DNA of 64,000 nt, taken from assembly GCA_001485605.1 (NCBI GenBank), contig FAON01000007.1, positions 124,001 through 188,000 on the forward strand, in the 5' to 3' direction. Under the pieces are notes generated by a model that had not been told where the DNA came from, ran no database searches, and saw only the letters and a program-made list of their open reading frames with translations. The DNA is from Candidatus Kryptobacter tengchongensis. Its GTDB lineage: Bacteria > Bacteroidota > Ignavibacteria > Kryptoniales > Kryptoniaceae. A program made the translations under genes and the position numbers. Shown here one piece after another: positions 47,593-57,213 of this stretch; within the stretch, counting starts at the first letter, position 1, and each line of letters starts with the position of its first letter.

Positions 47593-49728
47593 TTACTTTT
47601 TTAATAATCTGAAAGATTTATGAATCTGAACATTCCATTCCTTGCTCAACTTGATGTTCCAGTTAAGTAGCATAACAGAACCCTGATAGACTCTCTCAAA
47701 ACCAGCTTCAGAAAGCGAAATTGATTCAAGCGGAAATCTCCACACATTAGCGAACTTGCTCAGATAAAAATTCATATCAAGCCCAAGCCACTCATCCACT
47801 ATCCCAAACGAAACAACATCATCAACTATCCCCATGCTCTTTAATCTTTTATCTTCAAGCTCGTATCCAATAAAATAAAAGTATCTATCACTTGAATCTG
47901 GCGCAAGAAAATTATACGCAAATTCAACCCCAAACCACAGGTCAAGCATTTCGTCTTCAAGATTTTCAAGTTTATACTCTATAAAAAGGTCACTTGAATT
48001 TTTATTGATTGTGATCTTCTTTTCAACCCGAATCTTTTTCCTCTGGTTATCAATCCAAACATTTCCATCCCTTGAGAGTATAACCTCAAGTAAGTTTCTT
48101 TTGAAATTAACATTAACCACATAAGGTTGATCAACAAAATCGCCCTGTTCTGGATATTTACACTGGTAAAAATTTTCAAGGGTTGTCCCTTCGCCAAGGA
48201 AATGGTCAATCAAGCTACCCCTTTTATACCAATCGTAGTGCAAGAATTTTTCCAACCCTTCTTCTTTTGCAAGTAACATATCATGTATGCTTGCGACGCC
48301 TTGATTATTAGGATTATTCTTTTCATTTGCAAGGCGAAGCAATTTTTCATGATAACCCTCTTTTCTTCTCGTCATCACATCAGCTATATTAAATTCAACA
48401 GGCTTAAAATCAAACTCAAAAATTTGCCCCCCGTAATTTGGATCTATGTAAATATTGAAATTCGGCGATTCAATTATCAATTCTTCTTTTCCATCTTTAT
48501 CAAAATCCGTAAGTTCATAGCGAATCAACTTTTTTCCTTCAACTTTGTCAAGTTCATTCTCAGCACTGATCAAATTCCTATACGCAGTTGATCTTAGATT
48601 TGTAAGATATAATCCTCCAAAAATTCCATGCCAATATGGGTCATTACATTGGGCAGACCATATTTTATTAAGGGCAATGTTGACATCTTTGCCCTTTGAT
48701 TGAAGTTTTCTTGCTCTATCGGAAACTCTTAACATTTTTTTATGAAGGTTATTCGCCTCGGGATACTTTACAAGGAAATTTCTCCAGAATCCACCTCTGA
48801 AAAATCTTGAATATTGTTCATACATTCCCTCTTCTTTCAAATGCTCTTCAAGTTTCTCATAATCAAGATAAGCATCAGCGGGCAAGGCCCAGTGCATCAT
48901 TTCAGCATACGAAGCATTCGGCAGATAAATTCTTCCAGTTGGTTTTATCTTCTCAATAACTTCTGAAAAATGAAGTATGTTAATCCAATCGCTATTTTCC
49001 TCAAGCGCAGTGAAAAACTCCTCAAGCCATCCATCTTCATAGACATGCTTGTATGTATTTGGCCATACACCAAATTTTTCCCCATCATCAGCGTAAACAA
49101 CAACTCTATCCCCATTTTCAGTTGCAATTTCCCTTAAGTAATCAATCGTTTTTTCAACAGGTTGAAATGGGATTGTGTATCTCAACATTTTGCTTATGGG
49201 AAAGATATTGACGGTGTAGCCTTGTTCTTCCGTAATGTAGTATCCCAGAAGTTGTTCCCCAGTTAAGCCAGCATACCGAAAATGTGTATCATCAATTATA
49301 ACATATTTAACCCCAGCCATTGCGATGAACTTAACAATATGCTGTTCCCATACCCTTTCAGCAAGCCACATCCCAACAGGTTTTCTTCCGAAATTTTCAA
49401 CAATAAAATCGCTCAATTTCTTTATCTGATCAAGTTTGTCTTGGTCTGGAATTATGGCAAGGATTGGTTCATAAAATCCACCCGTTATCAGTTCAATTTG
49501 TCCATTATCCACGAGGACTTTCAAATCATTTAAAAACTCGGGATGATTTTTCAAAATCCAATCAAACAAAACACCTGTATAATGCTGTGCAAGTTTAATT
49601 TTAGGATGCTTTGCAAGGATTTCAATGAACGGCTTATAAGCAACCTTATATGCGTGCTCAAAAACAAAATCAAAATTACCAACAGGTTGGTGATTGTGGA
49701 TTCCAAGAACAAGATTGATTTTTTTCAC
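47593..49728 (-). CDS. GH57 glycoside hydrolase, 4-alpha-glucanotransferase/alpha-amylase type
   Basis: 711 residues. The GH57 catalytic (beta/alpha)7 barrel shows region 1 HNHQPVG (11-17), region 2 GGFYEP, region 3 WLAERVWE with nucleophile Glu124, and region 4 YADDGEKFG with acid/base Asp214 or Asp215. A C-terminal DUF1925/DUF1926-like beta-domain follows (about 400-710). This layout matches Thermococcus litoralis 4-alpha-glucanotransferase. It would act in the cytoplasm on glycogen or maltodextrin, as no signal peptide is present. No other glycogen gene is adjacent. Confidence 0.92.
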   Translation of the reverse strand: MKKINLVLGIHNHQPVGNFDFVFEHAYKVAYKPFIEILAKHPKIKLAQHYTGVLFDWILKNHPEFLNDLKVLVDNGQIELITGGFYEPILAIIPDQDKLDQIKKLSDFIVENFGRKPVGMWLAERVWEQHIVKFIAMAGVKYVIIDDTHFRYAGLTGEQLLGYYITEEQGYTVNIFPISKMLRYTIPFQPVEKTIDYLREIATENGDRVVVYADDGEKFGVWPNTYKHVYEDGWLEEFFTALEENSDWINILHFSEVIEKIKPTGRIYLPNASYAEMMHWALPADAYLDYEKLEEHLKEEGMYEQYSRFFRGGFWRNFLVKYPEANNLHKKMLRVSDRARKLQSKGKDVNIALNKIWSAQCNDPYWHGIFGGLYLTNLRSTAYRNLISAENELDKVEGKKLIRYELTDFDKDGKEELIIESPNFNIYIDPNYGGQIFEFDFKPVEFNIADVMTRRKEGYHEKLLRLANEKNNPNNQGVASIHDMLLAKEEGLEKFLHYDWYKRGSLIDHFLGEGTTLENFYQCKYPEQGDFVDQPYVVNVNFKRNLLEVILSRDGNVWIDNQRKKIRVEKKITINKNSSDLFIEYKLENLEDEMLDLWFGVEFAYNFLAPDSSDRYFYFIGYELEDKRLKSMGIVDDVVSFGIVDEWLGLDMNFYLSKFANVWRFPLESISLSEAGFERVYQGSVMLLNWNIKLSKEWNVQIHKSFRLLKK

Positions 49729-49754
49729 TTTAAAATGTTAATCTTTTGTTTTCA

Positions 49755-51275
49755 TTACTTTTCAGGTCTCATGTGTGGGAAAAGGATTACATCACGAATT
49801 GTCCTTTGATTTGTTAAAATCATCACAAGTCGGTCAATTCCAATTCCAAGCCCTGCAGTTGGTGGCATACCATATTCAAGCGCTCTGATAAAATCTTCAT
49901 CTATAGTCATCGCTTCTTCATCACCTTGAGCCCGAAGCCTTGCTTGCTCTTCAAACCTCATTCGCTGATCTATTGGGTCATTCAACTCACTAAAAGCGTT
50001 GCACACCTCCATCCCGCAGATTATAACCTCAAACCTTTCAACAAGTCTTGGGTTATTTCTATGCCTCTTGGCAAGCGGGGACATCTCCACGGGATAATCA
50101 ATTACAAAAGTTGGCTGAATTAAATTTGGCTGAACAAGCTCCGAGAAAATTTCATCAATTATTTTCCCAATCCCAATTTTTGACGAGACATCAACATTAA
50201 GCCTTTTAGCAATTACACGAAGTTCCTCTTCAGATTTTCCCTCAAGATTTTCGCCCGTGTATTGTTTGAGAAGTTCAAACATCGGAATTCTCTTCCAAGG
50301 TGGGGTCAGATCAATTTCATTATCACCAAACTTTATCTTAGCTGTTCCATTGACACGCAAATTCACATTATAAATTAAATTTTCCGTAAACTCCATCATC
50401 CAATTGTAATCTTTATAAGCCACATAAAGTTCAAGCATTGTAAACTCAGGATTATGCATCCTGTCCATCCCCTCATTCCTAAAATCTTTTCCGATCTCAT
50501 AAACGCCATCAAATCCCCCAACTATCAATCTTTTTAAATAAAGTTCATCCGCAATTCTCAAATAAAGATCCATATCAAGCGCATTATGATGGGTTACAAA
50601 AGGTCTTGCGGTTGCACCACCATAAACGGGCTGTAGAATTGGGGTTTCAACTTCAATGAAACCATAAGAATCAAGAATCTCACGAATTGTGCTTATTATC
50701 TTTGCTCGCTTTATGAAAACCTGTCTTACATCTGGATTTACTATCAAATCAACATATCTTTGCCTATATCTCATTTCCTTATCTGTAAATGGGTCGTAAA
50801 CAATTCTGTTACCTTGTTCATCAATCTTCTCTTTAACCACGGGCAAAGGTCGTATCGCCTTCGCAAGAATTTGATAATCTTCAACTTTTACAGTTACCTC
50901 CCCAGTTCTCGTCCTGAATACCTCACCTCTAACACCAATTATATCACCTATATCAAGCAATTTCAAAATATCGTATTTATCACCGAGGATATCTTTTTTG
51001 AAATAAATTTGAATTTTCCCTTTTGAATCCTGAATATGTGAAAATGTAGCTTTCCCCATTCTTCTGATTGACATAATTCTTCCAGCTATGGAAACATTCA
51101 TCGGTGGGTCTTCATCTCTAAAATTTTTCAAGATTTCCTCAGAGTAAGAATTCACGGGAAATTCATAGGGATATGGGTTAATTCCAAGCTTCTTAAGTTC
51201 CTCCATCTCTTCAATGCGTCTTTTCATCAACTGATTAAATTCTTCCCAGTATTGAAGCTTAAGATCGTTCTCCAA
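49755..51275 (-). CDS. lysS: Lysyl-tRNA synthetase, class II
   Basis: 506 residues. The N-terminal OB-fold anticodon domain (about 55-150) is followed by the class II core. Motif 1 is near [13 protein letters not shown], motif 2 is [20 protein letters not shown], and motif 3 is [11 protein letters not shown]. It charges tRNA-Lys. It is divergent from the small membrane-protein gene, with 95 bp between them. Confidence 0.98.
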   Translation of the reverse strand: MENDLKLQYWEEFNQLMKRRIEEMEELKKLGINPYPYEFPVNSYSEEILKNFRDEDPPMNVSIAGRIMSIRRMGKATFSHIQDSKGKIQIYFKKDILGDKYDILKLLDIGDIIGVRGEVFRTRTGEVTVKVEDYQILAKAIRPLPVVKEKIDEQGNRIVYDPFTDKEMRYRQRYVDLIVNPDVRQVFIKRAKIISTIREILDSYGFIEVETPILQPVYGGATARPFVTHHNALDMDLYLRIADELYLKRLIVGGFDGVYEIGKDFRNEGMDRMHNPEFTMLELYVAYKDYNWMMEFTENLIYNVNLRVNGTAKIKFGDNEIDLTPPWKRIPMFELLKQYTGENLEGKSEEELRVIAKRLNVDVSSKIGIGKIIDEIFSELVQPNLIQPTFVIDYPVEMSPLAKRHRNNPRLVERFEVIICGMEVCNAFSELNDPIDQRMRFEEQARLRAQGDEEAMTIDEDFIRALEYGMPPTAGLGIGIDRLVMILTNQRTIRDVILFPHMRPEK

Positions 51276-51370
51276 GTTTCAATGCTTCTTTGTTTTTTAT
51301 TGTTTTTAATTTAATTAAATTTGAGAAAAAAATGAAAACGCTTCCATCATTAAAACAAAGTGAGGTAAAA

Positions 51371-51580
51371 ATGAAAATTTCAAGCAAAACTTTCAATTTG
51401 ATAACCTACATAAGTTTGGCGATTTTAATTTTGCTTCTTATCGGAATGCTGACCAAAACTATTCCACCTGAATATTATATCCATGCTCTTGTAGTTGCAT
51501 TTGCAATTTTCTTCCTTCGTTTGATCCTTCGCATCTTGATGATTAAACAATCAAAATCAGAAACGCAAGATGAGAGATAA
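51371..51580 (+). CDS. Small two-helix membrane protein
   Basis: 69 residues from ATG 51371, which has a GAGGT ribosome site; ATGs at 51332 and earlier have none. Two hydrophobic helices (about 10-28 and 38-58) are joined by a short loop IPPEYYIHA, with a charged C-terminal tail. I do not recognise a family. It overlaps the aldolase start by 11 bp, so the two are translated in sequence. Confidence 0.7.
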   Translation: MKISSKTFNLITYISLAILILLLIGMLTKTIPPEYYIHALVVAFAIFFLRLILRILMIKQSKSETQDER

Positions 51581-52244
51581 AAAATTTCTCCTTGAAAAGG
51601 AAAAATTAATTTCTGAAATTGTAGAAATTGCACATCTAATTTACGAAAAGGGGTTCATCTCAGCGATGGACGGTAATATATCAGCACGACTTGGAAATGG
51701 AAATATACTTTGCACTCCAACTGCGGTAAATAAAGGCGATTTGAAAAGATCACAAATAGTTGAAATTGATCCCGATGGAAATTTGACATATGGGATTTAC
51801 AAGCCATCAACAGAGATAAAGTTGCATCTTTTCATTTACAGTCAAAGAGAAGATATAAATGCGATAGTGCATGCGCATCCACCTTTTGCGACTGCGTTTG
51901 CAACTGCTGGGCTTTCTCTTGAGGGATTTGTTCTTCCAGAGGTGATAGTAAATCTTGGCAAAATTCCGCTTGCGAAATATGCAACTCCTTCAACCGATGA
52001 AGTTGCTTTGTCAGTTCAACCTTTTGTGAAAAATTGCGATGCTTTTCTTCTTCAAAATCACGGGGCTGTTACACTTGGGAAAAATTTAAAAGATGCTTAT
52101 TTCAAGATGGAAAAACTTGAGCACTACGCTACGATAGTCTTACTTGCAAGGGTTCTTGGTGGTGAGAAAACTTTAACGCTTGATGATGTAAAGAAATTAT
52201 CTGAGATAAGTTTGAAAAGTTATGGAAAACAAATCAAAATTTAA
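51570..52244 (+). CDS. Class II aldolase/adducin-family sugar-phosphate aldolase (fuculose-1-phosphate aldolase-like)
   Basis: 224 residues. Zinc ligands are His101 and His103 (VHAHPP) and His164 (LQNHGAVTLG), with catalytic Glu82 (PSTEIKLH), matching FucA residues His92, His94, His155 and Glu73. It would split a ketose-1-phosphate into DHAP and lactaldehyde or another aldehyde. PVM-type microcompartments pair such an aldolase with a CoA-acylating aldehyde dehydrogenase and pentamers, all present in this window though scattered. The C-terminus here ends at the fold and shows no targeting tail. The substrate is not certain. Confidence 0.88.
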   Translation: MRDKKFLLEKEKLISEIVEIAHLIYEKGFISAMDGNISARLGNGNILCTPTAVNKGDLKRSQIVEIDPDGNLTYGIYKPSTEIKLHLFIYSQREDINAIVHAHPPFATAFATAGLSLEGFVLPEVIVNLGKIPLAKYATPSTDEVALSVQPFVKNCDAFLLQNHGAVTLGKNLKDAYFKMEKLEHYATIVLLARVLGGEKTLTLDDVKKLSEISLKSYGKQIKI

Positions 52245-52249
52245 TCTCT

Positions 52250-53278
52250 ATGGAGAAAATTAAAGTTGCTGTATTGCTCGGTGGCACATCCCCTGAAAGA
52301 GATGTTTCAATAGTTTCAGGGAAGTATGTAACTCAGGGATTGAGAGAAGCTGGTTACATCGTTAAACCTATTGACCCAGCTCTCGGAATAAATCAACCAG
52401 AAAATGAAGATGAACTTTTTATAAGCGCAATAAGAGAAACCCCACCAACTGAGGAAGAGCTCGCAAGATATTCAAACAAAAATGTAATAGAGTGCATAAA
52501 TTCACATTTACTTGATGATATTGATGTTGTGTTCATAATTTTGCATGGTAAATGGGGAGAAGACGGAACGGTTCAAGCACTCCTTGAACTTCGTGGGAAA
52601 AAATATACTGGCTCGGGTGTTCTCGCAAGCGCAATTGGTATAGACAAAAATATATCAAAAATAGTTTTTAAACATAACGGAGTTCAAACTCCAGACTGGT
52701 TTACAATAAAAAAGAACAAAATTGACCTGAACGAAATTCGCAGAAAAATAGAAAAATCATTTTCTTATCCCTGTGTTGTTAAGCCAAACGATCAGGGCTC
52801 AACCGTCGGATTAAGCGTTGTCCATTGTCCTGAGGAAATTGAGCCAGCTCTTGAACTTGCTTTTAAGTATTCCGATATAGCTCTCGTTGAGGATTTTATA
52901 GAAGGTAAAGAGTTAACAGTTGGAATACTTGGAAATATGGCTTTGCCAGTCATTGAAATAATACCCAAGGGAGGGATCTACGACTATTATCACAAATATA
53001 CAAAGGGAGCAACCGAATACATTGTTCCAGCAGAAATCCCTGAGGAATGGACAAAAAAACTTCAAGAACAAGCATTAATTGCATTTGAATCAGTTGGTTG
53101 CAAAGGATTTGCAAGGGTTGATTTCAGGGTAACCGATAAAGGCGAAACCTTCTGCCTTGAAATCAACACACTACCGGGGATGACCGGGACAAGTTTAGTT
53201 CCAAAAGCAGCGAAAGCCGCTGGGATTGAATTTCCTGAATTAGTTGATAGAATTGTGAAGTTAGCCCTTTTAGAGTGA
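52250..53278 (+). CDS. ddl: D-alanine--D-alanine ligase
   Basis: 342 residues of the ATP-grasp family. LLGGTSPERDVSIVSG (about 9-24) is the N-terminal substrate site, LHGKWGEDGTVQALLE (about 98-113) is the hallmark loop, and CLEINTLPGMTGTSLVPKAA binds the second D-alanine and metal. It makes the D-Ala-D-Ala of peptidoglycan. It lies 5 bp after the aldolase gene and converges on the TIGR03545 gene with 1 bp between stops. Confidence 0.96.
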   Translation: MEKIKVAVLLGGTSPERDVSIVSGKYVTQGLREAGYIVKPIDPALGINQPENEDELFISAIRETPPTEEELARYSNKNVIECINSHLLDDIDVVFIILHGKWGEDGTVQALLELRGKKYTGSGVLASAIGIDKNISKIVFKHNGVQTPDWFTIKKNKIDLNEIRRKIEKSFSYPCVVKPNDQGSTVGLSVVHCPEEIEPALELAFKYSDIALVEDFIEGKELTVGILGNMALPVIEIIPKGGIYDYYHKYTKGATEYIVPAEIPEEWTKKLQEQALIAFESVGCKGFARVDFRVTDKGETFCLEINTLPGMTGTSLVPKAAKAAGIEFPELVDRIVKLALLE

Positions 53279-53279
53279 A

Positions 53280-55136
53280 TTATTTTCTTAGTATGTTCTC
53301 AAGAATTTTCGTCCCACGCTTTTTTATTTCTTGATCAAGTTCCTTTAACTTTTGCTCCCTCAGATTTTCAACTAAAGTCACGATATTTTTATATTCATCC
53401 GCTTTATTTGTTAACTCCTTTATCTTCTCATCAATTTTCAACTCAAATTCCCTTCTTATCTCCTCAAGTTTAGCTCGTGCCATTGATTCTGCTTCGTTTT
53501 TCAATTGCTCAATTTCCTTCCCAACCGCCTCCCTAAAACCACTACTTAACTGTTTGTCCAGACTTGAATTTAAACTCATACTTAATTGACCATTGACAAT
53601 GCCTAAAGAAACATCCGCATCAAAACTTTTCACAGCACTAAAAGTATTTTTAACTAAACTTGAAAACTTTTGCTCATATATGTTTGCTGGATTAAAAGCT
53701 GGAAATACGAAATGTGGATTATAAAGGACAAACTTAAATTCAGAGGCTAATTCCTTGCCCTGTCTTGAAAGTCTTACCACAACATCACCTACAGAGTTTT
53801 CAACCTTAACCGGTAGATATTTAACCGAATGCTCAAAATTGAAATCTGCGATCGGTAAATTTACAAGTTCAAAATCCAAAGTTTGCTTTGAAACTTCACC
53901 CAAGAAATAAAGTTCAGCTTTAAGCCTCAAACTTGCTTTGTCAGGTCTATCTCCAATAAGCATAACACGAATTGGCTCTCCAACAATTTTAGGTTGATTG
54001 CTTACATTGGTGATTTCCCCTTTAATTTTAAAGCCTGCATTTGTCTCGCCAGATAAAACACATTTTTTTAACCAAAACCCAGGCAACGCTCTCTCCTTTA
54101 CGAAATGAATATCCTGACCTTTCAACCTCGGAGGTCTTTTTTCTTTCTCAGGTTTCAAGGCTTGCATCTTTTCAATATATCCTTCAACAGCATTTGAATA
54201 CCTTTCATATGTCAAGTAATACGAGAAAAGTTTAGGACCGATGAGGTATTTAACAAAATTAAGATTTTTTATGTCTGGAAGTTTTGCGTAATCTTTTACT
54301 TTTTGAATATCACTTTTTATTTGCTCTTGAATTTCAAGTTTGATCGCATTTACCTCATTTGGCAACTGTTTAATCTCATTAACCTTTGCTTCATATTTAG
54401 ATTTTATTTCATTTATTTGTTTTATGCTTCCATTCACAAGATCATAAGTTGCTTTAAGGTCGCTTACTGTCTTTATAGATGATGGGTTTATACTTCTAAA
54501 ATTCGCCTCTATCTCCTTGAGTTTATTTATATCAGTTTGTAGATTTTCAAAGTCAGATTTATACTTTTGAATTTTACCTTCAATTAAATTCTTAACTGAA
54601 TCTATCTTCGCAGGGGTGTTGAATTGAATTTTATCTATTATATCCTTTGGCTTAAGATCTTTGACTTCGGAAACCAATTCAAAAGCGGGGGCTTTTTTTA
54701 GCTCATCCAACAGAGCCGTAAATTGTTTTTCAAAAAAACTTGGTTCTTTTTTTGTTACTTTCTTAATTCTATCGGGCAGGCGTCCATCTGTTTTTCTATC
54801 GGTGAAAGTTTTGATGTTTAAAATTTGCATATTTTCTATAACTATCTTCCGCTTTAACAAAGCTGGGAGAGAAAGTTTAAATTCAACGGGACCTGTCTCA
54901 ATCATGTTCTTCATCGTATGCTCGGGATGCGTTATTTGAATTCTTCTCCACTTTATCATTAGATTCAACAAGGAAACATCAAGGTCATCAATTTCAACTT
55001 TTGCACCTACAATACTTGACCCTGCTTTTTCAAGTTGACTTTCAAGCCATCTATCTGTAAGTAAGATGTTAAGCAAGACGACAATAATTATAACCACTCC
55101 AATAAATATAACCCCAGATTTTCTTATGTATTTCAT
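53280..55136 (-). CDS. TIGR03545-family membrane-anchored protein (AsmA-like, coiled-coil)
   Basis: 618 residues with one N-terminal membrane helix (about 8-28). An AsmA/DUF748-like segment (about 30-110, e.g. VEIDDLDVSLLNLMIKWRRI) precedes a long coiled-coil region (about 125-330). A beta-rich part follows, and a second coiled coil runs to the C-terminus. This matches the TIGR03545 family, which is typically next to TIGR03546, as here with a 4-bp overlap. Topology suggests most of the chain is periplasmic. Molecular role unknown; lipid transport or envelope assembly are guesses. Confidence 0.85.
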   Translation of the reverse strand: MKYIRKSGVIFIGVVIIIVVLLNILLTDRWLESQLEKAGSSIVGAKVEIDDLDVSLLNLMIKWRRIQITHPEHTMKNMIETGPVEFKLSLPALLKRKIVIENMQILNIKTFTDRKTDGRLPDRIKKVTKKEPSFFEKQFTALLDELKKAPAFELVSEVKDLKPKDIIDKIQFNTPAKIDSVKNLIEGKIQKYKSDFENLQTDINKLKEIEANFRSINPSSIKTVSDLKATYDLVNGSIKQINEIKSKYEAKVNEIKQLPNEVNAIKLEIQEQIKSDIQKVKDYAKLPDIKNLNFVKYLIGPKLFSYYLTYERYSNAVEGYIEKMQALKPEKEKRPPRLKGQDIHFVKERALPGFWLKKCVLSGETNAGFKIKGEITNVSNQPKIVGEPIRVMLIGDRPDKASLRLKAELYFLGEVSKQTLDFELVNLPIADFNFEHSVKYLPVKVENSVGDVVVRLSRQGKELASEFKFVLYNPHFVFPAFNPANIYEQKFSSLVKNTFSAVKSFDADVSLGIVNGQLSMSLNSSLDKQLSSGFREAVGKEIEQLKNEAESMARAKLEEIRREFELKIDEKIKELTNKADEYKNIVTLVENLREQKLKELDQEIKKRGTKILENILRK

Positions 55137-55663
55137 ACTACCTCACTCCAAAATTTAATTTTTTGATAGAGCTGATAGATTTTTGAAGCCTTTATAGCTT
55201 TAATCAACCCCAATTTTTGAATATGGGGATCAACTTTTTCACGGTAATTTTTAACTAACCATTTACTTCCAAAATAAACGGGAAAAAATAACAAGAAAGA
55301 TATAACCGTGCTTCCCATTACAACGGTATTGTAAAATCTCGTAAAAGGAATCACAGGAGACTGGTAAAGCGATGTCCATAAACTTCGCAATGATTCAACA
55401 TCTACGAGAATCCAGTAACCGAAAGAATGGAAAAACGGATCAAATATATATGCGACTGCTCCAAAAACAGCTATTCCAAGGAAAACAGCGCCAAAGTTCA
55501 CATTAACAACTATAACGATTATCCAGATCAAGATGCTATGCAAAGTATTCCATGGTATAAGCCCAAGACACATTCCAAACGCAAAACCAGCAGCAACTTG
55601 TCCTGGGGTTCCCTGTGAGCGTAAAATTTTCACAATTTTTGCTATCAACTGTAAAATTGGCAT
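55133..55663 (-). CDS. TIGR03546/DUF2062-family membrane protein
   Basis: 176 residues with about three to four membrane helices. The opening GTPGQVAAGFAFGMCLGLIPWN and the following helices match the DUF2062-type family TIGR03546. It is the usual upstream partner of TIGR03545, with start and stop overlapping by 4 bp. Stoichiometric expression and a joint envelope complex are likely. Function not established. Confidence 0.88.
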   Translation of the reverse strand: MPILQLIAKIVKILRSQGTPGQVAAGFAFGMCLGLIPWNTLHSILIWIIVIVVNVNFGAVFLGIAVFGAVAYIFDPFFHSFGYWILVDVESLRSLWTSLYQSPVIPFTRFYNTVVMGSTVISFLLFFPVYFGSKWLVKNYREKVDPHIQKLGLIKAIKASKIYQLYQKIKFWSEVV

Positions 55664-55689
55664 AATTTCACAGCGAATTTAATTTTGTT

Positions 55690-57084
55690 TTAAATATGTA
55701 TCGCTTCTTTTAACGAATCAGCCGAAGCTTCCATCAATGTTTCAGATAAAGTTGGGTGTGCATGAATTGTTTTAGCTATTTCAAAAGCCGTGCTTTCAAG
55801 AGTTTTAGCAACCCCAAATTCAGCGATTAATTCCGTTGCCTCAGGACCTACGATATGTGCACCAAGCAATTCACCATATTTTGCATCAAAAATGACCTTA
55901 ACCATCCCTTCCGTCTCACCAAGCGCAAGTGCTTTCCCATTTGCTCTGAAAGGAAAACGCCCAACCTTGATCTCATAACCAAGTTCAATGGCTTTTTCCT
56001 CGGTCAATCCAATGCTTGCAACTTGCGGAATACAATATGTGCAGTTTGGAATTCCATAATAATCAATTGGCAAAGTTTCAACCCCAGCTATATTCTCAAC
56101 ACATCTAATTCCCTCAGCGGACGCTACATGTGCAAGCAGTGGTGGTCCAATAACATCACCAATTGCATATATACCATCAACATTTGTCTTGTAAGTTTTT
56201 TTATCAACTTTGATAAAAGAATTTTCAACTTCAACGCCGACATTTTCAAGCCCAAGATCATCAGAATTTCCACGAACTCCAATTGCAACAAGAGCAAGAT
56301 CTGCTTTTAAAGTTTTCTCACCGCTTTCATTTTGAATTTTCACCTGCGCTTGACCATCAACCGCTTTTGCCTCAACAACTTTCGTCCCAGTTAAAATATC
56401 AATACCCGACTTTTGAAATGATTTAGCAAGTATATCTGTTATTTCCCTATCTTCATTTGGCAGAATTGAAGACATCATCTCCAACAATGTTATCTTCGTT
56501 CCAAAAGAATTGTAGAAATAGGCAAATTCAACGCCAATTGCCCCAGCCCCGATGATTATCATTGATCTTGGTGGTTCCTCAAGAAGCATTGCCTCTTTAC
56601 TTGTGATGATAACTTTACCATCTATATTAATTCCATGTAATTCTCTTGGCCTTGCACCCGTTGCAATGATTATATTACTTGCTTGAATTTCTATTTCATC
56701 TTTTTCATTTTTTACACCTACAAGACCAGGTTTTAAGACAAAACCGTGACCGGAAATTTTCGTTACATTGTTTTTTCTGAGCAAAAATTCAACTCCTTTT
56801 GTTAATCTTTCCGCAACCTGTCTGCTTCTTTGAATTATCTTTTTGAAATCAAAGCCCAAGTTTTCAACTTTTAGCCCAAACTCACTTGCCCTTTTTACAA
56901 GATTGAAAAGTTCAGCCGATTTTAGCAAAGCCTTCGTTGGAATACATCCCCAGTTAAGGCAGATCCCCCCAACACGATCTTTTTCAATTAAAGCAGTTTT
57001 AAAACCAAGTTGAGATGCTCTTATGGCAGCAACATAACCTCCTGGACCACCGCCAATTATTGCTATATCAAATTTTTCAGGCAT
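55690..57084 (-). CDS. lpdA: Dihydrolipoyl dehydrogenase (E3)
   Basis: 464 residues. FAD is bound by IGGGPGGYVAA near the N-terminus, the redox disulfide is Cys42-Cys47 (GGICLNWGCIPTKALL), NAD is bound by IGAGAIGVEFAYF, and the C-terminal catalytic HAHPTLSE is present. It reoxidises lipoyl groups of 2-oxoacid dehydrogenases and glycine cleavage H protein. No E1/E2 genes are next to it. Confidence 0.96.
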   Translation of the reverse strand: MPEKFDIAIIGGGPGGYVAAIRASQLGFKTALIEKDRVGGICLNWGCIPTKALLKSAELFNLVKRASEFGLKVENLGFDFKKIIQRSRQVAERLTKGVEFLLRKNNVTKISGHGFVLKPGLVGVKNEKDEIEIQASNIIIATGARPRELHGINIDGKVIITSKEAMLLEEPPRSMIIIGAGAIGVEFAYFYNSFGTKITLLEMMSSILPNEDREITDILAKSFQKSGIDILTGTKVVEAKAVDGQAQVKIQNESGEKTLKADLALVAIGVRGNSDDLGLENVGVEVENSFIKVDKKTYKTNVDGIYAIGDVIGPPLLAHVASAEGIRCVENIAGVETLPIDYYGIPNCTYCIPQVASIGLTEEKAIELGYEIKVGRFPFRANGKALALGETEGMVKVIFDAKYGELLGAHIVGPEATELIAEFGVAKTLESTAFEIAKTIHAHPTLSETLMEASADSLKEAIHI

Positions 57085-57180
57085 ATTAGAGAAAAGTTTG
57101 TTTTAAAATTTACAAAAATTTAAAAACGAGGAATGAGAAATAAAAATCTTGTAGGGGGGATATGGGGAGAGTTAAACGAA

Positions 57181-57203
57181 AAAGGGCGGGCTAAAACCCG
57201 CCC
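57181..57203 (-). terminator. Intrinsic terminator after PorV
   Basis: Stem GGGCGGG / CCCGCCC (57184-57190 with 57197-57203), 6-nt loop, and a T-run on the minus strand. It lies 11 bp past the PorV stop. Confidence 0.92.
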
Positions 57204-57213
57204 CCTGCATTGT

